This document shows, in pieces, positions 38,860 through 47,785 of a stretch of DNA of 61,523 nucleotides. The notes under the pieces were generated by a model. It was not told the DNA's origin and made no database searches. It saw nothing but the letters and a program-made list of their open reading frames with translations. Each line of letters starts with the position of its first letter. Positions within the stretch are counted from its first letter, which is position 1. The translations under genes were made by a program, and so were the position numbers. Source of the stretch: Holosporaceae bacterium 'Namur' (GTDB lineage: Bacteria > Pseudomonadota > Alphaproteobacteria > Rickettsiales > Midichloriaceae); assembly GCA_014116815.1 (NCBI GenBank), contig JACGYV010000010.1, positions 1-61,523 of the forward strand. Reading direction: 5' to 3'.

Positions 38860-40140
38860 ATGAATAGATTACAAAAATTATTACCCGATCCCCATCAGAT
38901 AATACCTAAAGAAAATACTAAGAAAACATTTTCACCCGTCAACTGTATTTTACCCTCTTATTCCGAATGTTTCAGTAGTAATAACGGGCTTCTTGAAATG
39001 ATGCAACCTTTAATTACCCATATAACTAATTTAAGGTTAATGCAGGATCCCGGACTTTCTTATAAAGAAGTTGTTAAAGAGTATATTACGAATTTTATTA
39101 AGAATGCTCCGATTGCGGTAGCTTTTTTAGATCTTGATTTAAGAATAGTTACTTATAGCTCTAAATGGACTTTATGGTTTAAGGAGAACTTAACTGCTAA
39201 ATCTAACTCCACCCAACTGGAAGGAAAAAATATAATTAATTTACTTTCTCCATGTCCGAAACTGATAAAAAAAATATTAAATAATAACTTAAAAGGCATC
39301 AGTGAATTTAGAGATGTTTTAGAATATAAAATTAAAAACCGCACACGTGCAGTCAGGTGGGAATCTTTCCCTTGGCGCGATCATGAGCAGCGTCCTCTCG
39401 GGGTTGTGGTTTTTTGTGAGGATATTACCAAAAGACAACAACTTACTTTACGTGCTAAAAAACTTGAACAGAGCAACCAATTACTTGAGAATTTTGCATT
39501 AATTTTTTCTCACGACTTAATTCAACCGATACGACAAATTAGTAATTTTATTGGAATTTTAGGAGAACAATTTAAAAAAGCTAATATAAAAGATACTCAA
39601 ATAGAGCATACCTTTTCAATAATAAATAAAAGTTTATCTCAAATTAATACTCTTTCAGAAGGTATTATTCTTTATTGTAGGAAAGGAGAATTAGCAATTA
39701 GCTTAGAACCGGTATCCTTATTACAAACCATAAATGAGATAAGCAACAGCTGCCTTATGTCCAATCAACTAAACTTAAATCTCTTATTTGATGACACTAT
39801 ATATCTAAAGGCCAATAGAACCTGCATGCTGCAATTATTTCAAAACTTACTTACTAATGCAGTAAAACACTCTTCTACGGTGAACCCCTTAATCACAATA
39901 TATAGTGAAAGATTAAATAATAATTTTTATAGGATAACTATTCACAATGAAGGCACTTGTAGTTCACGTTATATTAAAAAAAATATATTTGAACCCTTTT
40001 GCTCTTCCAATAAGGATGGTTCAGGCTTAGGCTTAATGATTTGTAAAAAAATCGTTACTTCTTTCAGTGGAACTATTGATATTACTTCAACAAAAAAACA
40101 CGGCACTACCGTTACCTTAACTCTTCCGGCCGCTGATTAG
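38860..40140 (+). CDS. PAS-domain histidine kinase
   Basis: A 426-residue cytoplasmic kinase. Residues about 85-195 form a PAS sensor (NAPIAVAFLDLDLRIVTYSS, ending GVVVFCEDITKRQQ). The dimerisation helix carries the phosphoacceptor His218 in IFSHDLIQPIRQISNF, a phytochrome-kinase-like H-box. The ATPase domain shows LLTNAVKHSST (N box) and SGLGLMICKKIVTS (G box). There are no membrane segments. It is convergent with, and overlaps by 4 bases, the XRE-receiver gene whose receiver is of the type served by phytochrome-like kinases, so the two are likely partners. Confidence 0.9.
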   Translation: MNRLQKLLPDPHQIIPKENTKKTFSPVNCILPSYSECFSSNNGLLEMMQPLITHITNLRLMQDPGLSYKEVVKEYITNFIKNAPIAVAFLDLDLRIVTYSSKWTLWFKENLTAKSNSTQLEGKNIINLLSPCPKLIKKILNNNLKGISEFRDVLEYKIKNRTRAVRWESFPWRDHEQRPLGVVVFCEDITKRQQLTLRAKKLEQSNQLLENFALIFSHDLIQPIRQISNFIGILGEQFKKANIKDTQIEHTFSIINKSLSQINTLSEGIILYCRKGELAISLEPVSLLQTINEISNSCLMSNQLNLNLLFDDTIYLKANRTCMLQLFQNLLTNAVKHSSTVNPLITIYSERLNNNFYRITIHNEGTCSSRYIKKNIFEPFCSSNKDGSGLGLMICKKIVTSFSGTIDITSTKKHGTTVTLTLPAAD

Positions 40141-40838
40141 CCGGGTAAGGTTACGGTTTTAGTCCAATAAGTGAAAGCTTTATGGAACTGATCTTTAAAT
40201 TCCTCAAAAGAAAAAGATTTTCTTATAAAACCACTCGCCTGCAAATGATAAGAAGAGAGCACATCTTCGCTGCTTACGTTACTGGTTAGCATAATTACCG
40301 GTATGTCGCGATATATCGGCCGCTTTTTAATATCTTTTAAAATATCAAAACCTTTCATCCCGGGCAAATATATATCAAGTAATATTAAATCAGGTTTCGG
40401 AAATTGGCTTTTACCTTCTTCATTTGAATCTCTGAAATATTCTAAAGCCTGTTGACCGCTATGTATGGTATATATAGTTATCTGCTCGGGAAAATCCTCT
40501 AATGCTTTGCGAATTAAAAATTCATCCTGTAAGTTATCTTCAACTAATAATACGTTAAAATGCGTCTTCTTTTCTTCCACCAAGGAATTCTCCGCTTCAA
40601 AGCCTTCAAAAAAACATGTAATTTGAGCATTGAATATTTTAGCAATTTCATATAGCAAGCTTGCGGATATTTTATTTATTCCCTGCTCATAACGCTGAAC
40701 TTGTTGAATAGAAATATTAAGTTCACTAGCTAATTTTTTTAAAGGCCAACGCATTTTTACTCTAAAATTACGAACCTTTTTACCAAGAAATTTATCTAAA
40801 TTATTTATTTCTAAACTCATATAAGATCGATAAACCAT
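40137..40838 (-). CDS. XRE helix-turn-helix fused to a response-regulator receiver
   Basis: A 233-residue protein; an ATG six codons in (40820) is an equally good start. Residues about 15-75 form a Cro/CI-type HTH (LKKLASELNISIQQVQRYEQ, GINKISASLLYEIAKIFNAQ). Residues about 90-225 form a receiver of the Rcp1 type: acidic pair in VLLVEDNLQDEFLIRKAL, phospho-Asp155 in LILLDIYLPGMKGFDIL, Thr/Ser in IMLTSN and Lys in FIRKSF, where the usual following Pro is Ser. HTH before receiver is the reverse of NarL- or OmpR-type regulators. It is encoded tail to tail with the PAS kinase. Confidence 0.9.
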   Translation of the reverse strand: MVYRSYMSLEINNLDKFLGKKVRNFRVKMRWPLKKLASELNISIQQVQRYEQGINKISASLLYEIAKIFNAQITCFFEGFEAENSLVEEKKTHFNVLLVEDNLQDEFLIRKALEDFPEQITIYTIHSGQQALEYFRDSNEEGKSQFPKPDLILLDIYLPGMKGFDILKDIKKRPIYRDIPVIMLTSNVSSEDVLSSYHLQASGFIRKSFSFEEFKDQFHKAFTYWTKTVTLPG

Positions 40839-40986
40839 ATGATTTTTTTATATAATAGCAAAAACAAGCTAAAAAGCTAAGGTAAAATTTTTGTTTTTTT
40901 AATGCAGCATACAAACAAGCATTATGGTTTATTAGTTGGTATGTCAGGTTATTAAACTTTCATAAATAAAACTTAAGGAGGAAACT

Positions 40987-41214
40987 ATGGCAGTTAATCA
41001 AAATAAAAAATCAAATTCACAAAATCTAACCAACGAAGATAAGCAAAGAATGAGCGCAAATTACGCTGCAATGGGCAAAAAAGGCGGAGAAACTACTAAA
41101 GAAACTTACGGTAGTGAATTTTATAAAAATATCGGTAAAGAAGGAGGGAATGCACGTAAAGAGCAAATGGCTCATTCTTCTTCATATACTAATAAAGAGA
41201 AAGAAAACAAATAG
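40987..41214 (+). CDS. KGG-repeat stress-induced protein
   Basis: A 75-residue hydrophilic protein with the Gly-rich repeats of the KGG family, related to fungal con-10 and bacterial GsiB/YciG proteins: MGKKGGETTKETYGSEFYKN and IGKEGGNARKEQ. Such proteins are probably disordered and accumulate under stress or in stationary phase. A strong ribosome-binding site (AGGAGG) lies six bases before the ATG, the best one in this window, suggesting abundant synthesis. Confidence 0.85.
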   Translation: MAVNQNKKSNSQNLTNEDKQRMSANYAAMGKKGGETTKETYGSEFYKNIGKEGGNARKEQMAHSSSYTNKEKENK

Positions 41215-41603
41215 TTCTTATGCAGGGATATTTTTTCATACTAAAATATTCGCTAAATAATGATGACTAAATTGTAAAACCCGAAGTATTAATTATTTCT
41301 AAAAACGTAAAATAATAGACTACGGGTTATACAAAGATTCCTAAAGCACCCTTACCCTTCAATTGAATAACAAGAAAAACCACTTTTTACTAAATATTTG
41401 TTTAAATTGGGTACTAAATAAGTAGATATTATAACTCTCACATTTCCTTAAACTAATATTTTCAATCTTTTTTATAACCATCCCACCTTCTTTTTTTATA
41501 AATCTTATCTAATAATCAAAAATAGTTCCATGTTCTTAATAAATTATTAACCATATTAGGTTATATTATTTAAGCATTATTAACATAAACTAATCAAGAT
41601 TAT
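41215..41603. other. 389-base intergenic region before the ATP/ADP translocase
   Basis: No gene is supported here. It contains a large imperfect hairpin at 41278-41328 and is otherwise AT-rich. The tlc promoter must lie in its right half, but no convincing -35/-10 pair was chosen. Confidence 0.5.
41278..41328. repeat. large imperfect hairpin
   Basis: The arm starting AACCCGAAGTATTAATTATT (41278 on) pairs with the arm ending AATAATAGACTACGGGTT (to 41328) across about 19 positions, with a loop of roughly ten bases. There is no T-run, so it may be a factor-assisted terminator of the KGG gene, a structured RNA or a relic of a small palindromic repeat. Confidence 0.45.
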
Positions 41604-43034
41604 ATGAATTATAAGAAATTTATCCCGATACAAGCACACGAGTTACCTAAATTTTTACTCACCTCTTTTATGATGGTGCTAACCCTTTATATATACAGCA
41701 TTGTAAGAAACGCTAAAGACGCAATCATTATTTCTAATGTCGGTGCCGAATTAATAAGTACCTTAAAGTTATTCGGCGTACTACCCTTTGCAATAATATT
41801 TATGGTAGCTTACACAAAAATAATCGATTACTTAAATAGAGTCACCACCTACCACGTGGTAAACTGGTTTTTCATGAGCTTCTTCATAGTATTTGATTTA
41901 TTTCTCTATCCAAATACACATTTAATTCATTTTGATTTAAGCAATATGATAGCTAAGCTTCCAGCACTGAAATATTTTTTCGTTATGGTTGAAAATTGGT
42001 CATACTCATTATTCTATATAATGTCCGAGTTATGGGGCAGTATGATGCTATCATTGATGTTCTGGCAACTTGCAAACCAAATTTATTCTATAAGCGACGC
42101 GAAAAAGTTTTATTCACTATTCGGCTTTGTCGGGCAAATCGGCTTATTTTCCGCAGGTTCATTTATGATGCTGTTTACTAAAACCGGTACAACTTGGCAA
42201 ACTTCATTACATTATATAACATCCTCTATATTATTATCAGGAATATTACTTAGCATTGCATTATTTGTTTTAGGTAATTACCTTGTCGGTAATGATATAA
42301 TAAACGGAACCCGAACTAAATCCAAAAAGAAAAAACCGGGTTTAGTTGAAAGTTTAAAATATGTTTTCTCTTCTAAATATATAGGATTAATTGCTCTTCT
42401 TGTTATATGCTACGGTATTTCAATTAATCTGGTGGAAGGAGTATGGAAAAAACTTATTCAAATAGTTTATCCGGATCCGAAAGATATTAGTAATTTCGGC
42501 GGTAAAGTACAAATGTACACTGCTCTTGCTACATTTACCGCAATGCTGGCAAGCTCTTTTGTGCTTCGTATTTTTAGCTGGAGAACCGCTGCTATAATAA
42601 CTCCTATTATTATTTTAATTACCGGAGTACCGTTTTTCATATTTGTAAGTTACAAAGGATGGTTTGCAAATACATTGGATGTGACAAGTACAACTATACT
42701 ATTCTTCGCAGTTATATTCGGCGCTACACAAAACGTTTTAAGTAAAGCTATAAAATATTCTTTCTTTGATCCGACCAAGGAAATGGCTTATATACCGCTT
42801 GACGAGGAACTTAAAGCTAAAGGGAAAGCAGCTGCTGATGTTATCGGTGGACGACTGGGGAAATCGGGAGGTGCAATCATTCAATGGAGCATGCTCTCTT
42901 TCATAACCGGCTCTACACTTGTTAGCCTTGCTCCCATACTTTCTATTATTTTTGTAGTAGTTATGTGCATATGGTTTATTGCCGTAATTAAGCTTAATAA
43001 AGAATTTAAAATAAAATCTTCCGACTCTAACTAA
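41604..43034 (+). CDS. tlc: ATP/ADP translocase (Tlc/NTT family)
   Basis: A 476-residue carrier with about twelve membrane helices that exchanges host ATP for bacterial ADP, or carries other nucleotides in some paralogues. Family features include the opening HELPKFLLTSFMMVLTLYIY, SIVRNAKDAIIISNVGAELI, the loop VEGVWKKLIQIVYPDPKD and the late motif PLDEELKAKGKAAADVIGGR. NTT proteins are characteristic of obligate intracellular bacteria such as Rickettsiales and chlamydiae and of plastids. Which paralogue this is cannot be told. It ends at a stem-loop terminator. Confidence 0.97.
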   Translation: MNYKKFIPIQAHELPKFLLTSFMMVLTLYIYSIVRNAKDAIIISNVGAELISTLKLFGVLPFAIIFMVAYTKIIDYLNRVTTYHVVNWFFMSFFIVFDLFLYPNTHLIHFDLSNMIAKLPALKYFFVMVENWSYSLFYIMSELWGSMMLSLMFWQLANQIYSISDAKKFYSLFGFVGQIGLFSAGSFMMLFTKTGTTWQTSLHYITSSILLSGILLSIALFVLGNYLVGNDIINGTRTKSKKKKPGLVESLKYVFSSKYIGLIALLVICYGISINLVEGVWKKLIQIVYPDPKDISNFGGKVQMYTALATFTAMLASSFVLRIFSWRTAAIITPIIILITGVPFFIFVSYKGWFANTLDVTSTTILFFAVIFGATQNVLSKAIKYSFFDPTKEMAYIPLDEELKAKGKAAADVIGGRLGKSGGAIIQWSMLSFITGSTLVSLAPILSIIFVVVMCIWFIAVIKLNKEFKIKSSDSN

Positions 43035-43045
43035 TTTTATTACTC

Positions 43046-43080
43046 AAGCGGCCTACACTATTCATTATAAGCCGCTTTCT
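43046..43080 (+). terminator. terminator of the ATP/ADP translocase gene
   Basis: AAGCGGC at 43046-43052 pairs with GCCGCTT at 43071-43077, followed by TTCT, twelve bases after the tlc stop codon. The convergent dciA-like gene ends about 60 bases further on. Confidence 0.6.
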
Positions 43081-43138
43081 AAATTAATAGAATAAATTAT
43101 ATTTAAAAAACCAAAATAATATTATTTTTTGCTTTTTA

Positions 43139-43606
43139 CTAAGAAATTTGCTCGGCTATACTTTGAAATATTTCTTTAATTTCAGGATCTTCAATCTCTG
43201 CTAATGCATTAGTCATGGTACTATTTATAATACCTGTTTTTTTCGACTGTAGTGTATCTAAGCTTACATCCTTCTTTTTTCGTTTGGGTATTATCTGTAG
43301 CTTAATTTTATCTACTGCTCTATAGCCGAAATAGGTTGCAATTTTTTCAATAATTATATTGGAATTCGCCTGAATTTCCAATCCGAATCCCGGGTTTTCA
43401 ACTCCTATAGTTAAAATCCCGTTAATGTTTTCCTCTCCTTGAAATTTTACTGCCGTAGGAGAACAAATTTGAGCAATTCTTACTCCTACGATTTGCTGCC
43501 AATTGGCCGTTATTTTAAAGTTTATAAACCCATATTGTTTACATATCGGCTTAGTCACTTCTTCAATAATGTTTATCAGCTTCTTGGGTGCGGAAATTTT
43601 TTGCAT
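43139..43606 (-). CDS. DUF721/DciA-like protein
   Basis: A 155-residue protein whose first 100 residues match DUF721 (DciA): ITANWQQIVGVRIAQICSPT, followed by the strand pattern ILTIGVENPGFGLEIQANSN and INTYFGYRAVDKIKL-like sequence near residue 95. DciA helps load the replicative helicase DnaB in bacteria that lack DnaC. The C-terminal 45 residues are charged and variable. It starts 2 bases from the comM stop and probably shares its message. Confidence 0.8.
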   Translation of the reverse strand: MQKISAPKKLINIIEEVTKPICKQYGFINFKITANWQQIVGVRIAQICSPTAVKFQGEENINGILTIGVENPGFGLEIQANSNIIIEKIATYFGYRAVDKIKLQIIPKRKKKDVSLDTLQSKKTGIINSTMTNALAEIEDPEIKEIFQSIAEQIS

Positions 43607-43607
43607 A

Positions 43608-45122
43608 TCATTTTTGGAATTTACTTATTCTAAAGCTTAAGGCTTCAGCTATATGGTTTTTGCTTATATTTTCCTGATTGTCAAGATCTGCAATAGTCCT
43701 GGCCACCCTTAATATTCGATTATAACCTCGCATTGAAAGGTTAAATTTTTCGACTGCTTTCTTTAAAAAGTCGATTATCTCCCTATTAAGATTAGTAGCT
43801 TTAGTCAACACTTCACCATCGGCATGTGCGTTAAGCTGAATCTTTACTCCTCTATATCTGTTTTTTTGTATTTCACGAGCATGAGTTACGCGTGCAGCCA
43901 CCTTTTCGGAAGATTCACTCTCTTCTTCTTCAATATCTAAAATGTTTACCGCAGGCACATCAACTTTTAAATCAAACCTATCAATAAGAGGACCTGAAAT
44001 TTTTGATTGATAATCCTCAGCACACCTGGGAGCCTTGGAACAAGATGAGTTAATATCGCCGAAATACCCGCACCTGCAAGGGTTCATCGCAGCAATCAGC
44101 TGAAAACGCGAGGGGTAGGTAATATGAGAATTTACCCTTGCAATAGTTATGCTACCGGTTTCTATCGGCTGCCTTAAGGATTCTAAAACATTACGGGAAA
44201 ATTCAGGCAGTTCATCTAAAAACAATACTCCGTTATGAGCAAGGGTCACTTCTCCGGGTTTAGCATTTCTTCCGCCCCCTACAATTGCAGCCATTGAAGA
44301 AGAGGAATGAGGATCTCGATAAGGTCTTTTAGTAATAATTCCTTCAGAATCGGCAATAATTCCTGAAATACTTGCAACCACACTTACTTCCAGCACTTCT
44401 TCAGACGTAAGCGGCGGCACAATTCCGGGTAAACGCTTTGCAAGCATCGATTTACCGGAACCGGGAGGCCCGATCATCAACATATTATGCCCTCCCGCGG
44501 CAGCAATCTCTAAAGCTCGTTTAGCAATTCTTTGCCCTCTTATATCCTTAAGATTAGGATACTCGTATATATCTTCAATCTTATCAACTTGCGGATATGT
44601 AATAAAGTGCTTTCCGTTTAAATGGTGAATTAAAGCTATAAGTGAACTTGCCGCAACTATTGAATTATTACCCGACCATGCTGCTTCTTTTCCATTTAAC
44701 TCCGGACAAATTACTCCTAATTCCCGTGAATTAGCAAATATTGCAGCCGGAAGTACACCGTTCACATTCTTTATTTTACCGTCAAGCGAGAGTTCACCCA
44801 TAATAATATATTTTTCTACTTCCTCTTGTGAAACTATTTCAAGTGAAACTAATAATCCGACGGCAATAGCCAAATCAAAATGATTACCCTCTTTTAAAAG
44901 GTCGGCAGGGGAAAGATTCACCGTAATTCTTTTTGCCGGGAAAGCAATGGCCATACTATGAAATGCCGCTCTTACTCTCTCTTTTGATTCCGCAACCGAT
45001 TTATCAGCAAGCCCGACAATATTAAAACATGGTAGTCCGGGTGCTATATGCACCTGAACATCTACTTCCTTACATTCTATTCCTAAAAAACAAACAGTTT
45101 TTACACTAGCAATCATTAGCAA
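43608..45122 (-). CDS. comM: ComM/YifB-type Mg-chelatase-like ATPase
   Basis: A 504-residue AAA+ protein. The N-terminal Lon-S5-like domain covers about residues 10-170 (CFNIVGLADKSVAESKERVR, ITVNLSPADLLKEGNHFDLA). The ATPase has Walker A in MIGPPGSGKSMLAKRLPGIV and Walker B in GVLFLDELPEFSRNVLESL. The C-terminal part carries a Cys-rich segment (MNPCRCGYFGD) and the ending FNLSMRGYNRILRVARTIAD. ComM is a helicase that aids branch migration during natural transformation; in other bacteria it supports recombination more generally. Confidence 0.95.
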   Translation of the reverse strand: MLMIASVKTVCFLGIECKEVDVQVHIAPGLPCFNIVGLADKSVAESKERVRAAFHSMAIAFPAKRITVNLSPADLLKEGNHFDLAIAVGLLVSLEIVSQEEVEKYIIMGELSLDGKIKNVNGVLPAAIFANSRELGVICPELNGKEAAWSGNNSIVAASSLIALIHHLNGKHFITYPQVDKIEDIYEYPNLKDIRGQRIAKRALEIAAAGGHNMLMIGPPGSGKSMLAKRLPGIVPPLTSEEVLEVSVVASISGIIADSEGIITKRPYRDPHSSSSMAAIVGGGRNAKPGEVTLAHNGVLFLDELPEFSRNVLESLRQPIETGSITIARVNSHITYPSRFQLIAAMNPCRCGYFGDINSSCSKAPRCAEDYQSKISGPLIDRFDLKVDVPAVNILDIEEEESESSEKVAARVTHAREIQKNRYRGVKIQLNAHADGEVLTKATNLNREIIDFLKKAVEKFNLSMRGYNRILRVARTIADLDNQENISKNHIAEALSFRISKFQK

Positions 45123-45204
45123 TTTATATTATTTAATTAAAGTTATTACTGCTATAGCATGTTAAATATGCTATTTCTAGGAAAGAATTTTATATATTTA
45201 TGTT

Positions 45205-46026
45205 ATGAAAATGAATTTTATTACAATACTACTAATTTTAAATGCAGTTTTTATTTTACTTAATATATATTTAATAAAAAGTTACTTAAACCTAAAATTA
45301 AGTAACCAAAAAATTCTTTTAGCAAGTAAGGCAAAATCACTTTTTATGCAAAAATTGGCTTATGAATTTCGTAATCCTTTAAATGGTATTGCAGGATTTT
45401 CGGAAATGCTGGAAGCCGGATATTTCGGTGAACTTTCCCCAAAACAACAAGAACGGGTGCATGATATATATACCTGCGGAAATCAGCTTCAAAGCTTAAT
45501 AAAAGATTTAATCGATTTATCTAAAGGGGAGTCAGGGATGGTTGAGTTGATTGAAACCGAGACAAATCTTTCCGTTATAATTGATAAAGCTATAGATGGG
45601 CTTAAAACTAAGATCTCTTCTAATAAAATTCGTATTTTAACTGATTTGGAACCTATTGACTGTCAAATTACGGGAGATCAAAACAAGTTGGTTCAGGTTT
45701 TTAGAAATATTATTGATAATGCGATAAAATTTTCTTTCAAAGGCGGACAAGTCACTATAAAGCAATCAAGTATTCAAGATAAATTCCTTAAAATATGTAT
45801 TGCTGATTCGGGTATAGGTATGAATCAAGATATTCTGGATACTCTATTTTTATTCCCTGATGATACTAAAAAAACCAAAAGTTTGAATAACGGATTAGGC
45901 ATGGGTATGCCTTTAGCTAAGCTTTTTATTGAACTGCACGGGGGAATAATTGAAGTTGATAGTGAGGATAAAATCGGTACTACGATTGCTATTTTAATTC
46001 CTGAATCCAGGTTAAAACTTTGTTAG
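45205..46026 (+). CDS. DivL-like pseudo-histidine kinase with Tyr at the phosphoacceptor site
   Basis: A 273-residue protein with an N-terminal membrane helix (residues about 5-25), a HisKA dimerisation domain and a HATPase domain. The H-box reads KLAYEFRNPLNGIAGFSEML: Tyr53 stands where kinases have His. The ATPase domain keeps the N box (RNIIDNAIKFS), ADSGIGM and GLGMGMPLAKLF. A Tyr in this place is the hallmark of Caulobacter DivL, which controls CckA allosterically rather than as an ordinary kinase, and the text after the H-box (FGELSPKQQERVHDIYTCGN) also recalls DivL/CckA/PleC-type kinases. DivL's PAS domains are absent. Assignment is by motif, so moderate. Confidence 0.7.
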   Translation: MKMNFITILLILNAVFILLNIYLIKSYLNLKLSNQKILLASKAKSLFMQKLAYEFRNPLNGIAGFSEMLEAGYFGELSPKQQERVHDIYTCGNQLQSLIKDLIDLSKGESGMVELIETETNLSVIIDKAIDGLKTKISSNKIRILTDLEPIDCQITGDQNKLVQVFRNIIDNAIKFSFKGGQVTIKQSSIQDKFLKICIADSGIGMNQDILDTLFLFPDDTKKTKSLNNGLGMGMPLAKLFIELHGGIIEVDSEDKIGTTIAILIPESRLKLC

Positions 46027-46040
46027 CTTAACTTAAATAT

Positions 46041-46448
46041 TTATAAGCCCAGCTCATCGTCATCCATTGCAGCTTTGATGTTAATTTTATCATACCCGTA
46101 AGAGCTGAGTTTATCCTGCTGGCCTTCTATAATCCTTTCTTTAACCGCCTTTATGGCAAGAGCTTTATCTTGATGTGTTTTATAATCCCAAACTACTTCA
46201 TCAATTTGTTCCGCACTTAAATTTTTAAGCTGCATAGTACTTGCAACCCCTTCACTTGCTAAAAATGCGGCTCCGTATTTACCGTTTACTTCCATTGAAG
46301 CAAGTTGAATTAGCATTTGCACTAAGTTAGAAGCCTTTATCTGATCCATTGAAAAAGCTATAATATCTTTTACTTGCTCATCTTTAAGCTTAATAATTAA
46401 TGCCTCTTTAAGTCCATATTCCGCTAATTTTAATCGTTCTTTCCGCAT
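46041..46448 (-). CDS. Hypothetical helical protein
   Basis: A 135-residue soluble protein, almost entirely helical and charged (RLKLAEYGLKEALIIKLKDE, AEQIDEVVWDYKTHQDKALA), ending in an acidic tail (AAMDDDELGL). No known domain is recognised. It is convergent with the DivL-like gene, 14 bases apart. The ATG at 46448 is the only reasonable start. Confidence 0.6.
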   Translation of the reverse strand: MRKERLKLAEYGLKEALIIKLKDEQVKDIIAFSMDQIKASNLVQMLIQLASMEVNGKYGAAFLASEGVASTMQLKNLSAEQIDEVVWDYKTHQDKALAIKAVKERIIEGQQDKLSSYGYDKINIKAAMDDDELGL

Positions 46449-46797
46449 AGGTTGATTCCCCGCATATTCTTCCCATACCTTTATCTTCCCATATAAATTA
46501 TTAATAAAACGTTAATTTATTTCATAATGTTAAATATTTTTTTATTATTTTTAAATGTAATATTATAAAAATTTCTCAAGCATACTACCAAAACCGGTAA
46601 ATTATTTATAAAAGTTTAATCCCTTACACTTTCTAATTATTTACATTTTAATTAAGCTGTAATAATAGTATTACAAAAATATCAGTTTTATACTGGCAAA
46701 AACAATATATTAATAGAATAAATTCAACTAAGGTTTATGTAAGCCTTTAGCAACATTATAATTAGTTACAACATAAATTGAAAAAATGAGATTTTAG
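46449..46797. other. 349-base AT-rich spacer
   Basis: No gene is seen. A good -10 sequence, TATAAT at 46757-46762, lies about 35 bases before the orphan gene at 46798, but the matching -35 is poor. This spacer separates two divergent genes and must hold both promoters. Confidence 0.4.
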
Positions 46798-47727
46798 ATG
46801 AAACGTAGAACTCATAGCCAAAGCATTAGTGTTAATGAAGAAGTGATAATTAAATTATTAAAAGAAAAGTTTATTTTTGCTTTAATTGGTAACCCTGAAT
46901 GTGATGTAATAAATCTATCTGTTTATGATAGTGATATTTCATTGAGAATATTTAGCATAATTGAAAATTATTTTGATAAAAACTCTATTAAAGCGGATGA
47001 TACCAAGGTAAATATTAAGGAATGTGCAATCCTAATATCAAGTTCAGATGTTGAGAAGTTTACCGGACTTGATAAACTTACTAATAGAAATTCTATAAAA
47101 AATCATAATAGCCGGAATACCAATATTTTATACATTCCGCTAACCGAAGACGAAATTATAAATCATAAAAGTTCTACACAAGTTTCCGAATTTGAAAAAG
47201 AAAAAAAAATACTTATTGATAAACAAAATGCACTTAAAACAACTTTAGTTAAGGAGCTAAGGGAGCTTACTAAGCAATCAACTATTAATATCAGGCTTAT
47301 AGAAAAGTTATTGGAAGAACAATCAGAAAATAGAATATATATTACTGAGCTAACTTCAGCATTAGTTAATATGAAAGCAGAGGGAGTAAAATTACAGGAA
47401 TGCATAGAATATTTTTTCCCTCTGTCTTTACCAGGAAATGACGAAGTTTTCGCAAGCGAATTATCCAAAGTTTGTATTATCAATAAACAGTTCGATAATG
47501 ATGACGAGGAAGTTGGCGTTGAAACTACAGGTGAACCCTTAAATAAAAAAATAAAGTTTAATAAAAAAGAAGTTGCTGTAAAGGCATTAATTTCTTTAAG
47601 CTCTACAAAAAGTACAAATGCAGAACCTTTTGTATCAAAGCTCAATAAGTTTAAACCTAATAATACAGATACTAAGTTTGCTGAAAGGATTTTGTATAAT
47701 AAAGATAGTAATACCTACCGCAAATAA
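46798..47727 (+). CDS. Hypothetical protein with coiled coil, orphan
   Basis: A 309-residue hydrophilic protein with no signal peptide or membrane segment. It starts MKRRTHSQSISVNEEVIIKL. Residues about 125-190 form a coiled coil (SEFEKEKKILIDKQNALKTT, then LVKELRELTKQSTINIRLIE). The C-terminal third contains acidic and Lys-rich patches (NDDEEVG, LNKKIKFNKKEVAVK) and low-complexity Ser/Asn/Thr. No family is recognised. Overall character, with a basic cluster and coiled coil, would suit a secreted effector, but there is no direct evidence. It is convergent with the DUF1338 gene. Confidence 0.55.
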   Translation: MKRRTHSQSISVNEEVIIKLLKEKFIFALIGNPECDVINLSVYDSDISLRIFSIIENYFDKNSIKADDTKVNIKECAILISSSDVEKFTGLDKLTNRNSIKNHNSRNTNILYIPLTEDEIINHKSSTQVSEFEKEKKILIDKQNALKTTLVKELRELTKQSTINIRLIEKLLEEQSENRIYITELTSALVNMKAEGVKLQECIEYFFPLSLPGNDEVFASELSKVCIINKQFDNDDEEVGVETTGEPLNKKIKFNKKEVAVKALISLSSTKSTNAEPFVSKLNKFKPNNTDTKFAERILYNKDSNTYRK

Positions 47728-47785
47728 GCTTTATTTAGGTAAACACATTTCTTTTTATTTTACCTTAAATTTAGGTAGTATAGGA

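Noticed and set aside
45361..45363. Sequencing error as the cause of Tyr for His in the kinase-like protein
   Set aside because: Kept as a caveat only: CAT to TAT is a one-base change, but the surrounding sequence also resembles DivL-type proteins, so error is not the preferred explanation.
47734..47780. Terminator between the orphan gene and the DUF1338 gene
   Set aside because: TTTAGGTAAA and TTTTACCTTAAA can pair with a bulge, but alternative pairings are equally good and the T-tract is weak.
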